This document shows, piece after piece, positions 1 through 6,808 of a stretch of DNA of 34,533 bases. The stretch is from a bacterium. Lineage in GTDB: Bacteria > Patescibacteriota > Minisyncoccia > UBA6257 > JAGOQP01. The stretch is from NCBI GenBank assembly GCA_021812345.1, contig JAKANP010000009.1:1-34533 (forward strand), in the 5' to 3' direction. The translations under genes and the position numbers were made by a program. How positions within the stretch are numbered: the stretch's first letter is position 1; the number at the start of each line of letters is the position of its first letter. Below the pieces are notes generated by a model. It had not been told where the DNA came from, did no database searches, and saw nothing but the letters and a program-made list of their open reading frames with translations.

Positions 1-104
1 TCCGGATTATTTTTAAGAATCTCCACGATTTCCGATTTTTGCTCATCGTCTAATCCTTCGACTTTTTTCTCTATCATTTTTTTAAATAAGAAATCTCTAA
101 ACAT
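1..104 (-). CDS. Small hypothetical protein, N-terminal part (3' end outside window)
   Basis: The minus strand opens with ATG at 104 and stays open to the window edge, giving 34 residues that begin MFRDFLFKKMIEKK. The start lies 3 nt after the stop of the FMN reductase gene, so the two are probably co-transcribed. The visible part is charged and predicted helical, with no membrane segment. I have a weak impression that short proteins with a similar start are common in Patescibacteria, but I cannot name a function. The gene is cut by the window, so its full length is unknown. Confidence 0.6.
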   Translation of the reverse strand, partial: MFRDFLFKKMIEKKVEGLDDEQKSEIVEILKNNP

Positions 105-107
105 ATT

Positions 108-665
108 TTAATTATTTTTATTTGCCAAACATAACGAAATGGTTTTATTAATATTATCCTGAAGAACTTTTAATGTTTTTTCATCGGTCAAGTTTCCTTG
201 AGTGTCAAATTTTCCGTCCACCAAGCCAACCAAAACTTCCGGCTGAGAAATAACACTCACGCTCAAAGCGCTTAAAATTTCTCTCAAATGAGCCTGCCCC
301 CTTAAAGTTCCATAAATACCGGTGGAAGCTCCAAAAATAGAAGCCCATTTGCCCTTCATGGTTTTTTCATAATCCAACGACATCCAGTCAATGGCATTTT
401 TTAATGCTCCGCTTATAGAATGATTGTATTCGGGAGATGCAATTAAAAACATATCTGCCCAAGACGATTCTTCCATTATTTTTTTAACCGATTCCGGCAT
501 CGGATTTGAAATGTCCTGATCAAAAATCGGCAACGAATTTTCTTTAAGGTCAAATTCCTTTACTTGCGCTCCACTATCTGAAGCGATTTTTTTGGCGACT
601 TGAAGTAATTTTCTATTAAAAGAATCTTTTCTTAAACTGCCGGAAATGGCAAGTATATTTAACAT
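108..665 (-). CDS. NADPH-dependent FMN reductase family flavoprotein
   Basis: This 185-residue protein has the flavodoxin-like fold of the NADPH-dependent FMN reductase family (ChrR/YieF/SsuE relatives). The phosphate-binding loop GSLRKDSFNRKL lies near residues 9-20, and the family motif SPEYNHSISGALKNAIDW lies near residues 77-94. Members bind FMN and use NAD(P)H to reduce flavin, quinones, azo compounds or metal ions; the substrate cannot be told from sequence. Length is normal for the family. It is probably cytosolic, with no signal peptide. A consensus TATAAT lies at 690-695 on the minus strand, about 25 nt before the ATG, but no convincing -35 was seen. The gene runs directly into the small protein at 1-104 and is divergent from the DUF192 gene. 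Confidence 0.88.
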   Translation of the reverse strand: MLNILAISGSLRKDSFNRKLLQVAKKIASDSGAQVKEFDLKENSLPIFDQDISNPMPESVKKIMEESSWADMFLIASPEYNHSISGALKNAIDWMSLDYEKTMKGKWASIFGASTGIYGTLRGQAHLREILSALSVSVISQPEVLVGLVDGKFDTQGNLTDEKTLKVLQDNINKTISLCLANKNN

Positions 666-735
666 ATTATTTTTATTTTAATTATTTTAATTATAAAGAT
701 CTCTCTGACGAAGAAGTTTACCACTTTAATTCAAT

Positions 736-764
736 TTGCGCCAACAATCAATTTTAGATATTAT
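736..764 (+). promoter_or_regulatory. Candidate promoter of the DUF192 gene
   Basis: TTGCGC (736-741), a 17 bp spacer and TATTAT (759-764) precede the ATG at 774. Transcription would start near 771, leaving a leader of about 3 nt, effectively leaderless. The -35 matches only moderately. Called by eye. Confidence 0.4.
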
Positions 765-773
765 TAACAGATC

Positions 774-1316
774 ATGAATAGAGCTCTAAAACTGTTTTTC
801 TTATCAATATTGATATTTTTGACGGTAGCGCTGATTATATTTCTTTTTGCGTTTGAAAAAAACTTTAAAGACAATATTAAAAATGGCGCCAATTATACGA
901 ATTTCGGTCAAAATATAATACTCCCCGCAAATCAATCCGCTGAAAATTCATCTTCTTCTATTTCAATTAACAATCACAAATTTTATGTTGAAGTTGAAAC
1001 TACTCCGGAAAAACAGGCGTTGGGATTATCCAATAGAACTTCGATGCCACAAAATGACGGAATGCTTTTTATTTTCACCGAGCCCGGATTATATCCGTTT
1101 TGGATGAATAAGATGCTATTTGCGCTGGATTTTGTTTGGATAAAAGGAAATGAAGTTGTTGATATAACCGAAAACGTTCCTCCGCCGTTAAACGGAAATC
1201 CGGTGATAACCATAGATCCAAAATCGGAAGTGGATAAAGTTCTTGAAATAAATGCCGGTCAAATAAAGAAAAACGGAATCAAAATAGGACAAAAAATAAT
1301 TTTTAATATAAACTGA
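774..1316 (+). CDS. DUF192 family protein, membrane-anchored
   Basis: The protein has 180 residues. Residues 7-27 form one hydrophobic segment that should anchor it or serve as a signal peptide. The rest is a DUF192 (PF02643) domain with the family signatures QALGLSNRTSMPQNDGMLF and FWMNKMLFALDFVWI. DUF192 proteins form a small beta fold outside the membrane. Their function is not established, although they are common in archaea and environmental bacteria. The ATG at 774 is preceded by a candidate leaderless promoter and no Shine-Dalgarno site. The stop codon abuts the stop of the convergent HAD gene (1317), so there is no room for a terminator between them. Confidence 0.85.
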   Translation: MNRALKLFFLSILIFLTVALIIFLFAFEKNFKDNIKNGANYTNFGQNIILPANQSAENSSSSISINNHKFYVEVETTPEKQALGLSNRTSMPQNDGMLFIFTEPGLYPFWMNKMLFALDFVWIKGNEVVDITENVPPPLNGNPVITIDPKSEVDKVLEINAGQIKKNGIKIGQKIIFNIN

Positions 1317-2093
1317 TTATTTTTTATAGGGAACAAAATCAAATTTTTTCAAATCGTAAACAACATTTTTTCTTTCCACAACCACCTGCCATTTGTTCTT
1401 TATGGATTCTTTTATCAAAACATCGTCCGGGTTAAAGGCTATGGGCCTTCCTACAACTTTAAGAATTGATACATCGTTACCGCTATCACCCACTGCTACC
1501 GAGTTTTTCCAATCAACCGATATGTTCCGACTATCAAGATATTTTTTAAGTAAACTATCTTTTCTTGAAAAATTAGATACTCCTTCTCTTTTTCCCATAG
1601 GAATAAAAACATCTTGTCCGGTTTTAAAATTTTTCTCAACATAATATTTACTAAAAACTCCGTTTTGAACTCCAATGACTGCCCCGAAAGAGACATCAAA
1701 ACCCATATGAAAAGCAAATTTATCAACCACATAAGATGGGGATCCGGAAATGGCAATCAAATGATAGCCATTTTTTTTGAGTTTAGAAATCAAATCTCTG
1801 GTAAATCTGTAAGTTTTATCTTTTTCCAATTCCATAACGGAAGACGCCACAGCTTCTACTTTTGAAAATTTTTTACCGATTATGTATCTGTCGTAGATTC
1901 TGATAACTTTTCCCAAATAGTCATCGTAATCACCCACTCTGTTTAGCCACGCTAAATAGTCGGATTCCATTTCCTTATTGGCCTTTTTAGGAAACACGCC
2001 TCCACGCACCAAACCCCTTACAAGTTCTATCAAAAGGCTGGATCTAAAAATAGTTCCGTCAATATCAAAAATTCCTACTTTTATTTTTTTCAT
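1317..2093 (-). CDS. HAD-IB family phosphatase
   Basis: This 258-residue protein belongs to the haloacid dehalogenase superfamily, subfamily IB (phosphoserine phosphatase-like). Motif I is FDIDGTI with nucleophile Asp10 and acid/base Asp12, motif II is ISGSPS near residue 116, and motif III/IV is GDSGND near residue 202. A helical cap of about 80 residues between motifs I and II fits subfamily IB. It should hydrolyse a phosphomonoester in the cytosol; candidates include phosphoserine or a lipid or sugar phosphate, and sequence alone cannot decide. It starts 3 nt after the stop of the anchored protein at 2097-2570, which suggests translational coupling. Confidence 0.85.
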   Translation of the reverse strand: MKKIKVGIFDIDGTIFRSSLLIELVRGLVRGGVFPKKANKEMESDYLAWLNRVGDYDDYLGKVIRIYDRYIIGKKFSKVEAVASSVMELEKDKTYRFTRDLISKLKKNGYHLIAISGSPSYVVDKFAFHMGFDVSFGAVIGVQNGVFSKYYVEKNFKTGQDVFIPMGKREGVSNFSRKDSLLKKYLDSRNISVDWKNSVAVGDSGNDVSILKVVGRPIAFNPDDVLIKESIKNKWQVVVERKNVVYDLKKFDFVPYKK

Positions 2094-2096
2094 AAA

Positions 2097-2570
2097 TTAA
2101 TTAAATTTTATCGTTTTTACGACATCTTTAATCTCCGACAACATTTTCAAAAATTGATCTTTATATTGCGGATTTAAATTTTTAATAACATCATTGGAAA
2201 CGGCAATATTATATGAATAAGTATTGCCTCCATTTTCGGCTATGTAAACATAAGAATTATTAGGAGAGTTTTTTTGCGAATTCCATGAAGAATCAGGCAT
2301 GACATAGAGAATAAATATAGGGATTTGCATCTTTTGATCGCCGGTAAAAACAAAAGCGGTATTGCCCGGTTGGATTTCGGTTACAGAATAAAGTCCGGAC
2401 CAGTCGGAGGGAATGGCCAAGCTATACCTGTAATTTGGATTGTAATAACTGGACAATACCGGAATTTGACGAGTTTGACTCACTTGAAAATAATAATACC
2501 AAGCGCCAAAAATTAAAACTACCACGGCAAAAACCAATAAAAATATTTTTAAAACTTTTTTATGCTTCAT
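2097..2570 (-). CDS. Membrane-anchored protein of unknown function
   Basis: This 157-residue protein has a basic N-terminus (MKHKK), a transmembrane helix at about residues 7-27, then a soluble, probably extracellular domain. The segment NYRYSLAIPSDW resembles the opening of PsbP-like or lipoprotein-type beta domains found in many small anchored bacterial proteins, but this is only a resemblance. There is no cysteine for lipid attachment. It lies between rsmE upstream (32 bp gap) and the HAD phosphatase downstream (3 bp gap), so it probably belongs to the same transcript. I do not recognise a specific family. Confidence 0.7.
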   Translation of the reverse strand: MKHKKVLKIFLLVFAVVVLIFGAWYYYFQVSQTRQIPVLSSYYNPNYRYSLAIPSDWSGLYSVTEIQPGNTAFVFTGDQKMQIPIFILYVMPDSSWNSQKNSPNNSYVYIAENGGNTYSYNIAVSNDVIKNLNPQYKDQFLKMLSEIKDVVKTIKFN

Positions 2571-2602
2571 GAGTTATTTAATTTAACTGCTATACAATAC
2601 TA

Positions 2603-3304
2603 CTAAAAATCATTCCCGTAAAGAACCACAAAGGACGCAACGATTGCTGCCGTTTCGGCTCTAAAAGTCAATTCTCCCAGAGAAAATATCTGGGTTTTTG
2701 TTTTTTTGAACAAATCAATCTCCGAATTGCTCCAACCCCCCTCAGGCCCGATAAAAATCGATATATTTTTTTCTGATAAAATTTTTTTGGAAAATCCTGA
2801 TTTATCAAAAACAATAACCGGTCCATTTTTCCGAGCAATTTCAACGGCATCGGATAATTTTTGAGGTAAAAATAATTTAGGAACAATTCCTCTTTGAGAT
2901 TGTTCGGATGCTTCTTTGATGATAGATTTTAATCTTTCAATTTTTATTCCCTGCTTTATCGTATTCTCGCAAATTAAAGGAATAATTTCATCAACTCCCA
3001 ATTCGGTAAGTTTTTGGCAAACCAATTCAAAATTTTCCCTTTTTAAAACAGAACAATAAACGGAGAGTTTTGTTTTTCGTTCATTTTCGTTTTTATAAAC
3101 GTTTATGACTTTGAGATTGATTTTTTTATTTTCAACGGAGTTAATCAAACATTCCGCTTCATTTAATTTTCCGTCGCATAGAATAATTCTGTCTCCGGGT
3201 TTAAGCCGCAAAACATTTTTGATTTGATTGTAAAAATCGTCATTGCTAACGGAAATATTATCCGAATGAATATCAAAATCTAAAAAAAATCTTTGAGTTT
3301 TCAT
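2603..3304 (-). CDS. rsmE: 16S rRNA (uracil1498-N3)-methyltransferase RsmE
   Basis: The 233-residue protein matches RsmE, a SPOUT-class methyltransferase that uses S-adenosylmethionine to methylate U1498 of 16S rRNA in the 30S subunit. The N-terminal PUA-like domain (residues 1-70) is followed by the knotted catalytic domain. Diagnostic motifs are IFIGPEGGWSNSEI near residue 182 and LGELTFRAETAA near residue 210, which form the SAM pocket. Length is typical. Its ATG overlaps the stop of the upstream nuclease gene by 4 bp (ATGA), indicating coupled translation. Confidence 0.93.
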   Translation of the reverse strand: MKTQRFFLDFDIHSDNISVSNDDFYNQIKNVLRLKPGDRIILCDGKLNEAECLINSVENKKINLKVINVYKNENERKTKLSVYCSVLKRENFELVCQKLTELGVDEIIPLICENTIKQGIKIERLKSIIKEASEQSQRGIVPKLFLPQKLSDAVEIARKNGPVIVFDKSGFSKKILSEKNISIFIGPEGGWSNSEIDLFKKTKTQIFSLGELTFRAETAAIVASFVVLYGNDF

Positions 3305-4062
3305 AGCAAATTAGTGACATCTGAAACCGCCTGACAATAATTGCAATAATCACACTCTTTCGACGGCTTTGGTATAGTGTTGGACATTAAACATTTTTTA
3401 ATTTCTTTTAATGCATCTTCTATCCAAGAATCATTCCCTTTATAAGGAATCAATTTAACATCAAATTCAAGTTTGGCGTCAAAAGCTTTTTTATCGGTTT
3501 TTCCGTTACAATAAACAAAATATCCCGTATCGGAAACCTTAAATCCGTTCTTCCTAAAAAGCCATTGATAAATATCCATTTGCCTTCTATATCCATCCTG
3601 CCATTCGGCGTCCAAATTAACTTCTTCATTTTTGCTGGTGGCTTTATAATCGGCGATAATTAATTCTCCTTTAGAATTAACCCAAACATCATCAACTCCT
3701 CCGGTTACCAAAAGATTTGTGGGCTCGTGAAGATATTGAATGCCACGCGTTCGAGAATCTCTCCATTCATCCATTTTTTCATGATTAAAAGGAACAGCGT
3801 CTATTCCATATGCTTCCATAAAAGGATGCGGGGTTCCTTTAACCCTATGAAAATCAAATTCTTTTTTTAACAGGGCGTCGACGGCATTATTTAAGCTAAA
3901 AGGAAACCCGGGCGGTTGACCGATGCCCAATCTTCTATCTAAATAAAAACACCTCGGACATTTTACAAATAAATCTATTTTGCTTCTGCTTATTTTAAAT
4001 GGTTTATCCGAATTGGGATCAAAAATTCCTCTGGTCTTTTTAGGGTTATAATATTGAGACAT
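3301..4062 (-). CDS. PD-(D/E)XK superfamily nuclease, RecB/Cas4-like, with four-cysteine cluster
   Basis: The start is placed at ATG 4062 (253 residues, MSQYYNPKKTRG). A further upstream ATG (4122) would run through a promoter and the terminator of the preceding gene. The core has GGVDDVWV and ELIIADYK, the acidic-Asp-X-Lys catalytic signature, and QMDIY, the Q-x3-Y motif of RecB-type nucleases. CPRC near the N-terminus plus CDYCNYC near the C-terminus suggest an Fe-S cluster like that of AddB and Cas4. It should cut or resect DNA, but no CRISPR or RecB helicase genes are nearby, so the role is open. It is coupled to rsmE. Confidence 0.82.
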   Translation of the reverse strand: MSQYYNPKKTRGIFDPNSDKPFKISRSKIDLFVKCPRCFYLDRRLGIGQPPGFPFSLNNAVDALLKKEFDFHRVKGTPHPFMEAYGIDAVPFNHEKMDEWRDSRTRGIQYLHEPTNLLVTGGVDDVWVNSKGELIIADYKATSKNEEVNLDAEWQDGYRRQMDIYQWLFRKNGFKVSDTGYFVYCNGKTDKKAFDAKLEFDVKLIPYKGNDSWIEDALKEIKKCLMSNTIPKPSKECDYCNYCQAVSDVTNLL

Positions 4063-4069
4063 GTAAATA

Positions 4070-4098
4070 ATATTACCAATAAAAAAATTCTTTTTCAA
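4070..4098 (-). promoter_or_regulatory. Promoter of the nuclease-rsmE operon
   Basis: On the minus strand, TTGAAA (4098-4093), a 17 bp spacer and TAATAT (4075-4070) are followed by 7 nt and then ATG at 4062. Predicted +1 is at or next to the ATG, so the mRNA would be leaderless. This supports the 4062 start over 4122. Confidence 0.55.
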
Positions 4099-4120
4099 AA
4101 TTTCGAATTTTTTATCAAAC

Positions 4121-4150
4121 AAAAAGACGCCTTTTTATGGGCGCCTTTCT
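4121..4150 (-). terminator. Rho-independent terminator of the RRM protein gene
   Basis: Read on the minus strand, GGCGCC (4145-4140) pairs with GGCGTC (4131-4126) across an 8-nt loop, with one G-U pair, followed by TTTTTG. It lies directly after the RRM stop codon at 4158. Confidence 0.6.
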
Positions 4151-4157
4151 GTTTAGA

Positions 4158-4454
4158 TTACCATCTATTGTTGTCATCACCACCACGAAATCTCCTCTGA
4201 GGTCTTTCCTCTTTGGCTCTGGCTTCGTTAACGACCAATTTTCGGCCGCCAACTTCTTTGCCATTTAATTCGGCGATGGCTTTTTCCGCGTCAGCGTCTT
4301 CCATTTCCACAAATCCAAAACCTCTGGATCTGCCGGTCATTTTATCAACGATAACGGCGGCGCTCAACACATTACCAATTTCGGAAAAAGTATTCTGAAG
4401 TTCGTCCTGTGTCATGCTATAGGAAAGATTTCCTACAAATAACTTTTTTGCCAT
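4158..4454 (-). CDS. RRM-domain RNA-binding protein
   Basis: A single RNA recognition motif fills this 98-residue protein: RNP2 LFVGNL at residues 5-10 and RNP1 RGFGFVEM at 44-51, with the exposed aromatic residues intact. A basic, Arg/Gly-rich tail follows (PQRRFRGGDDNNRW). Such proteins bind single-stranded RNA and are known from cyanobacteria, where some are cold-induced and controlled through their own leader. It is monocistronic, with a terminator just downstream. A strong promoter-like sequence (4596-4624) would give a leader of about 134 nt. A closer TATAAA at about 4462-4467 has no good -35, so the true start of transcription is uncertain. Confidence 0.92.
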   Translation of the reverse strand: MAKKLFVGNLSYSMTQDELQNTFSEIGNVLSAAVIVDKMTGRSRGFGFVEMEDADAEKAIAELNGKEVGGRKLVVNEARAKEERPQRRFRGGDDNNRW

Positions 4455-4595
4455 TTGTCAATTTATATACAAATTTAAAACTGTCACCGTAAAGACCACT
4501 CCATTCAAATATTAAAAATTTTTCGAACGAAGAACCGATGCAAAGCTCCATGTATTCCCCTGTACTTGTGGCACATAGAACTGAAGCTTGGGGAT

Positions 4596-4624
4596 AAAAT
4601 ACCATACTTATTAAAAAAAGTCAA
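4596..4624 (-). promoter_or_regulatory. Candidate distal promoter of the RRM gene
   Basis: TTGACT (4624-4619), exactly 17 bp, then TATTTT (4601-4596) on the minus strand. Predicted +1 is near 4588, about 134 nt before the RRM start codon. It is back to back with the udg promoter. Confidence 0.5.
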
Positions 4625-4661
4625 CTTTTAATATCTGCTAGAATTCGAATATTTTGTTTGT

Positions 4662-4690
4662 TTGAAATATATTTCAAAAAAGCGGATAAT
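4662..4690 (+). promoter_or_regulatory. Promoter of the uracil-DNA glycosylase gene
   Basis: TTGAAA (4662-4667), 17 bp and GATAAT (4685-4690), with predicted +1 near 4697 and a leader of only about 11 nt before ATG 4708. There is no Shine-Dalgarno site. Confidence 0.55.
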
Positions 4691-4707
4691 TTAATACAAT
4701 AAACATT

Positions 4708-5310
4708 ATGAATCTGAAAGAAAAAGAGGAAAAATTAAAAGAAATAAGAGATCAATTATTGAATTTATCGCATTCTCCTTTGTTTATTTACCGCAAAGAA
4801 AACGGCTACTTTCCGGTAGCAGGTCAAGGAAGTCACAACGCAAAGATAATGTTTATCGGTGAAGCGCCGGGAAAAAACGAGGCTCAAACCGGACGACCGT
4901 TTTGCGGAGCAGCGGGAAAATTATTGGACCAGCTTTTGGAATCAGCAAAAATTAAACGCGAAGACGTTTACATAACCAACATTGTTAAGGACAGGCCGCC
5001 GGAAAACAGGGATCCTTTTCCGGAAGAAATTGAAATATATGCTCCTTTTTTGGATAAGCAAATAGAAATTATAAATCCGAAAGTGATTGCCACCCTCGGA
5101 AGATTTTCTATGGATTATATTATGAGAGAATTTGGCTTATCCGAAGATTTAAAACCAATCAGCCAGATTCATGGTCATGTTTTTCAATCAAATTTCAATT
5201 CTAAAACAAAAATAATAATTCCTTTGTATCATCCGGCAGCGGCAATTTACAATCAGGAACTTAAAAAAACTCTTTTTGAAGATTTTAAAATTTTAGAACA
5301 GTATAAATAA
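4708..5310 (+). CDS. Uracil-DNA glycosylase family 4-like, lacking Fe-S cysteines
   Basis: This 200-residue protein has the family 4 UDG motifs: GEAPG (51-55) followed by TGRPFCGAAGKLLD, IVKDRPPENRDP (92-103), and YHPAAA with His175. Family members remove uracil from DNA to start base excision repair and normally carry a 4Fe-4S cluster held by four cysteines. Here only one cysteine exists (Cys66, in the PFxGxAG loop, not a cluster ligand). The usual Cys in K-C-RPP is Asp95, the next is replaced around Tyr111-Ala112, and the N-terminal CxxC is absent. The fold therefore appears to be cluster-free. The gene is monocistronic, with its own near-leaderless promoter and terminator. Confidence 0.87.
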   Translation: MNLKEKEEKLKEIRDQLLNLSHSPLFIYRKENGYFPVAGQGSHNAKIMFIGEAPGKNEAQTGRPFCGAAGKLLDQLLESAKIKREDVYITNIVKDRPPENRDPFPEEIEIYAPFLDKQIEIINPKVIATLGRFSMDYIMREFGLSEDLKPISQIHGHVFQSNFNSKTKIIIPLYHPAAAIYNQELKKTLFEDFKILEQYK

Positions 5311-5350
5311 AACATCCTGATATTAAGCAGGATGTTAAATTTTTATTTTT
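5311..5350 (+). terminator. Bidirectional Rho-independent terminator between udg and the arginine decarboxylase gene
   Basis: AACATCCTG (5311-5319) pairs perfectly with CAGGATGTT (5328-5336) around an 8-nt loop, followed by AAATTTTTATTTTT. On the minus strand a TTTTATTTA tract follows, so it can serve the convergent gene (stop at 5378) too. Confidence 0.8.
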
Positions 5351-5377
5351 AATCAACCAACAGATTGTTATTTTTGT

Positions 5378-6019
5378 TTAATCAAAAATTAAAACTGCCG
5401 CCGCCACTACCGTTGTCCAAAGTCCGTCTTTATGACCTTGCGCCGATTGAGTGACGTTGGTTGTTTTGTAAATTTGTCCCGATGATTTATAAACCTGCTC
5501 TCTTTCATCCCAAGCGGCATTCGGGTCAAACTCCAAACCCAATGTGGAAGCTAGCATTGTTGCCGCCAAATCTTCGGCATATTCTCCGCATTTTTGCTCA
5601 GTCTCTCCAAAAGGATGGTGCTCCGAAAGATATCCATAATTATTCGCATCCGCCGGCTGAGCCAATCCGACCGAAGCGGCAACGAGACGATTGGGTTCAT
5701 TGGTGGCATTTCTTGCCATAACAACAAAAACGACTTGTCCCGGACTTAATAATTTTTTACCTTCATCTTTTGAAATTCTTTTGCAATTTGGAGGAAAAAT
5801 TGAACTTACTGTAACTAAATTGTATTCGGCAATTCCGGCATCTCGCAAAGCCATCTCAAATGATTGAAGATATTCTTTGTGATATCCGACTCCCTTTGTA
5901 AAGAACATTTTTTTGGGAACAAATTGACCGCCAACCGGCTGTTGATTTGGTTGAGTTGTCGGCTGATACGATTGGGACGCAGGCGTCGCTTGAGGCGCCA
6001 AGGAATTATTGTTATCCAT
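5378..6019 (-). CDS. pdaD: Pyruvoyl-dependent arginine decarboxylase
   Basis: The protein (213 residues) matches the PvlArgDC family (PF01862), which decarboxylates arginine to agmatine, a polyamine precursor. The proenzyme cleaves itself between two serines, and the second becomes the pyruvoyl group. The site is visible as [12 protein letters not shown], with Ser72-Ser73. [16 protein letters not shown] and the GLAQPA and SEHHPFGE segments are also family-like. Residues 1-35 form a Gln/Pro/Thr-rich low-complexity extension that is not part of the fold. No agmatinase or spermidine synthase gene is in the window, so pathway partners must be elsewhere. A gene-poor repeat region lies upstream; a weak TTGTAA-16-TATTAT promoter candidate is in it. 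Confidence 0.9.
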   Translation of the reverse strand: MDNNNSLAPQATPASQSYQPTTQPNQQPVGGQFVPKKMFFTKGVGYHKEYLQSFEMALRDAGIAEYNLVTVSSIFPPNCKRISKDEGKKLLSPGQVVFVVMARNATNEPNRLVAASVGLAQPADANNYGYLSEHHPFGETEQKCGEYAEDLAATMLASTLGLEFDPNAAWDEREQVYKSSGQIYKTTNVTQSAQGHKDGLWTTVVAAAVLIFD

Positions 6020-6181
6020 TTAAAAAATTAATTTATTTTTCCGTCGGCTAAAGCGGAATTTATTTATAACAAAACAATAATATAAAAAATTGAACAAATT
6101 ACAAGTGGATAACTTTTTATTTTTAAAATTAATTTTTTATTTTTTTAAATTATGCCGTATTTTGAATTATTTTTTATTTCA

Positions 6182-6235
6182 ATCAAAACAAATTGTGACA
6201 CGCGACACAGTGAATGACAATACTGTGGTTTTGAT
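6182..6235. repeat. Nested inverted repeat
   Basis: ATCAAAAC (6182-6189) is complementary to GTTTTGAT (6228-6235), and inside it CACAGT (6206-6211) is complementary to ACTGTG (6222-6227). The two right arms are adjacent, while the left arms are separated by 16 nt. It could fold as RNA or be an operator; no function is assigned. Confidence 0.55.
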
Positions 6236-6274
6236 AGTTCGGCGAATTATAACAATATCATCAATAACCCCAAA

Positions 6275-6314
6275 CTCATTACATTATCATCCGATCGGGA
6301 GATAATGTAATGAG
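6275..6314. repeat. 14-bp inverted repeat with palindromic loop
   Basis: CTCATTACATTATC (6275-6288) and GATAATGTAATGAG (6301-6314) are perfect inverted copies. The 12-nt spacer contains CCGATCGG (6291-6298), itself a perfect palindrome. No T-tract follows, so it does not look like an intrinsic terminator. Confidence 0.8.
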
Positions 6315-6444
6315 AGAAAAGTATTCATTTTTGTTTTATCAATGTCAAAAAATGGACGGCATAAAAAACCCAAATGTTTCTTAAGCGAGTGTCGGGGGGA
6401 GCGGTGAGATAGCAAAGCGTCCTGACGAATCGAGAAAAAATATC

Positions 6445-6466
6445 CTGCCTTTGTTAAAGAAGGCAG
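6445..6466. repeat. Short perfect hairpin
   Basis: CTGCCTT (6445-6451) pairs with AAGGCAG (6460-6466) around an 8-nt loop. No T-tract is present. Confidence 0.6.
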
Positions 6467-6486
6467 TGAAAATAAGTTCTACAATT

Positions 6487-6505
6487 CCTCCTTTCATAAA
6501 GGAGG
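6487..6505. repeat. Short perfect hairpin with 3-nt loop
   Basis: CCTCCTTT (6487-6494) pairs with AAAGGAGG (6498-6505) around CAT. This is part of the dispersed-repeat mosaic. Confidence 0.6.
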
Positions 6506-6550
6506 TGTCCTGAGCTTTGCCGAAGAGACTTGTCCTGAGCGAAATCGAAG

Positions 6551-6771
6551 GACGGAGGATTTGTAAAAAATGTATTTTGTATTTAGTATTTAGTATTTTG
6601 CGCGCCCTCCGTAGCTTTTTTGACCTTCCGAAGCCTTGGCGAAGAAGGTAGCGAAGGAAGGTAAAGGAGGTGGCGAGTCGGCGAGACGGAGGATTTGTAA
6701 AAAATGTATTTTGTATTTAGTATTTAGTATTTTGCTTGCCCTCCGTAGCTTTTTTGACCTTCCGAAGCCTT
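6551..6771. repeat. Two direct copies of an 87-bp repeat, 134-bp period
   Basis: Copy 1 (6551-6637) and copy 2 (6685-6771) agree at all but two positions (6602/6736 and 6603/6737). Each has inverted ends ACGGAGG and CCTCCGT around an AT-rich core with TATTTAG tandem units, then GTAGCTTTTTTGACCTTCCG. Between the copies, ACCTTCC (6623-6629) and GGAAGGT (6656-6662) form another inverted pair. Confidence 0.85.
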
Positions 6772-6808
6772 GTGCGGAGGAGGTAGCAGAGGAGGGTTTC
6801 GTAGCAAA

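Larger units (their letters stand above)
6020..6808. other. Gene-free, repeat-rich intergenic region
   Basis: No credible coding sequence was found in these 789 bases. From left to right it holds: an AT-rich upstream region of pdaD containing one near-match to a DnaA box (AGTGGATAA, 6104-6112); a nested inverted repeat (6182-6235); a 14-bp inverted repeat with a self-complementary loop (6275-6314); two perfect short hairpins, CTGCCTT/AAGGCAG (6445-6466) and CCTCCTTT/AAAGGAGG (6487-6505); two copies of GTCCTGAGC (6507, 6532); and a 134-bp-period tandem repeat (6551-6771). GTCCTGAGC, CCTCCG and CCTTCG motifs look like the short dispersed repeats seen in many candidate-phylum genomes, but this is from memory. 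Confidence 0.8.

Noticed and set aside
3301-4122. Longer nuclease start at 4122
   Set aside because: It would run through the promoter at 4070-4098 and overlap the terminator of the RRM gene; ATG 4062 fits both.
4417-4605. 62-codon frame upstream of the RRM gene
   Set aside because: Its start lies just upstream of the promoter -10 box and its end overlaps the RRM gene; it has no domain features.
6104-6112. DnaA-box-like AGTGGATAA beside AT-rich DNA
   Set aside because: Only one near-match was found, and there is no dnaA, dnaN or box cluster nearby, so there is no support for a replication origin.
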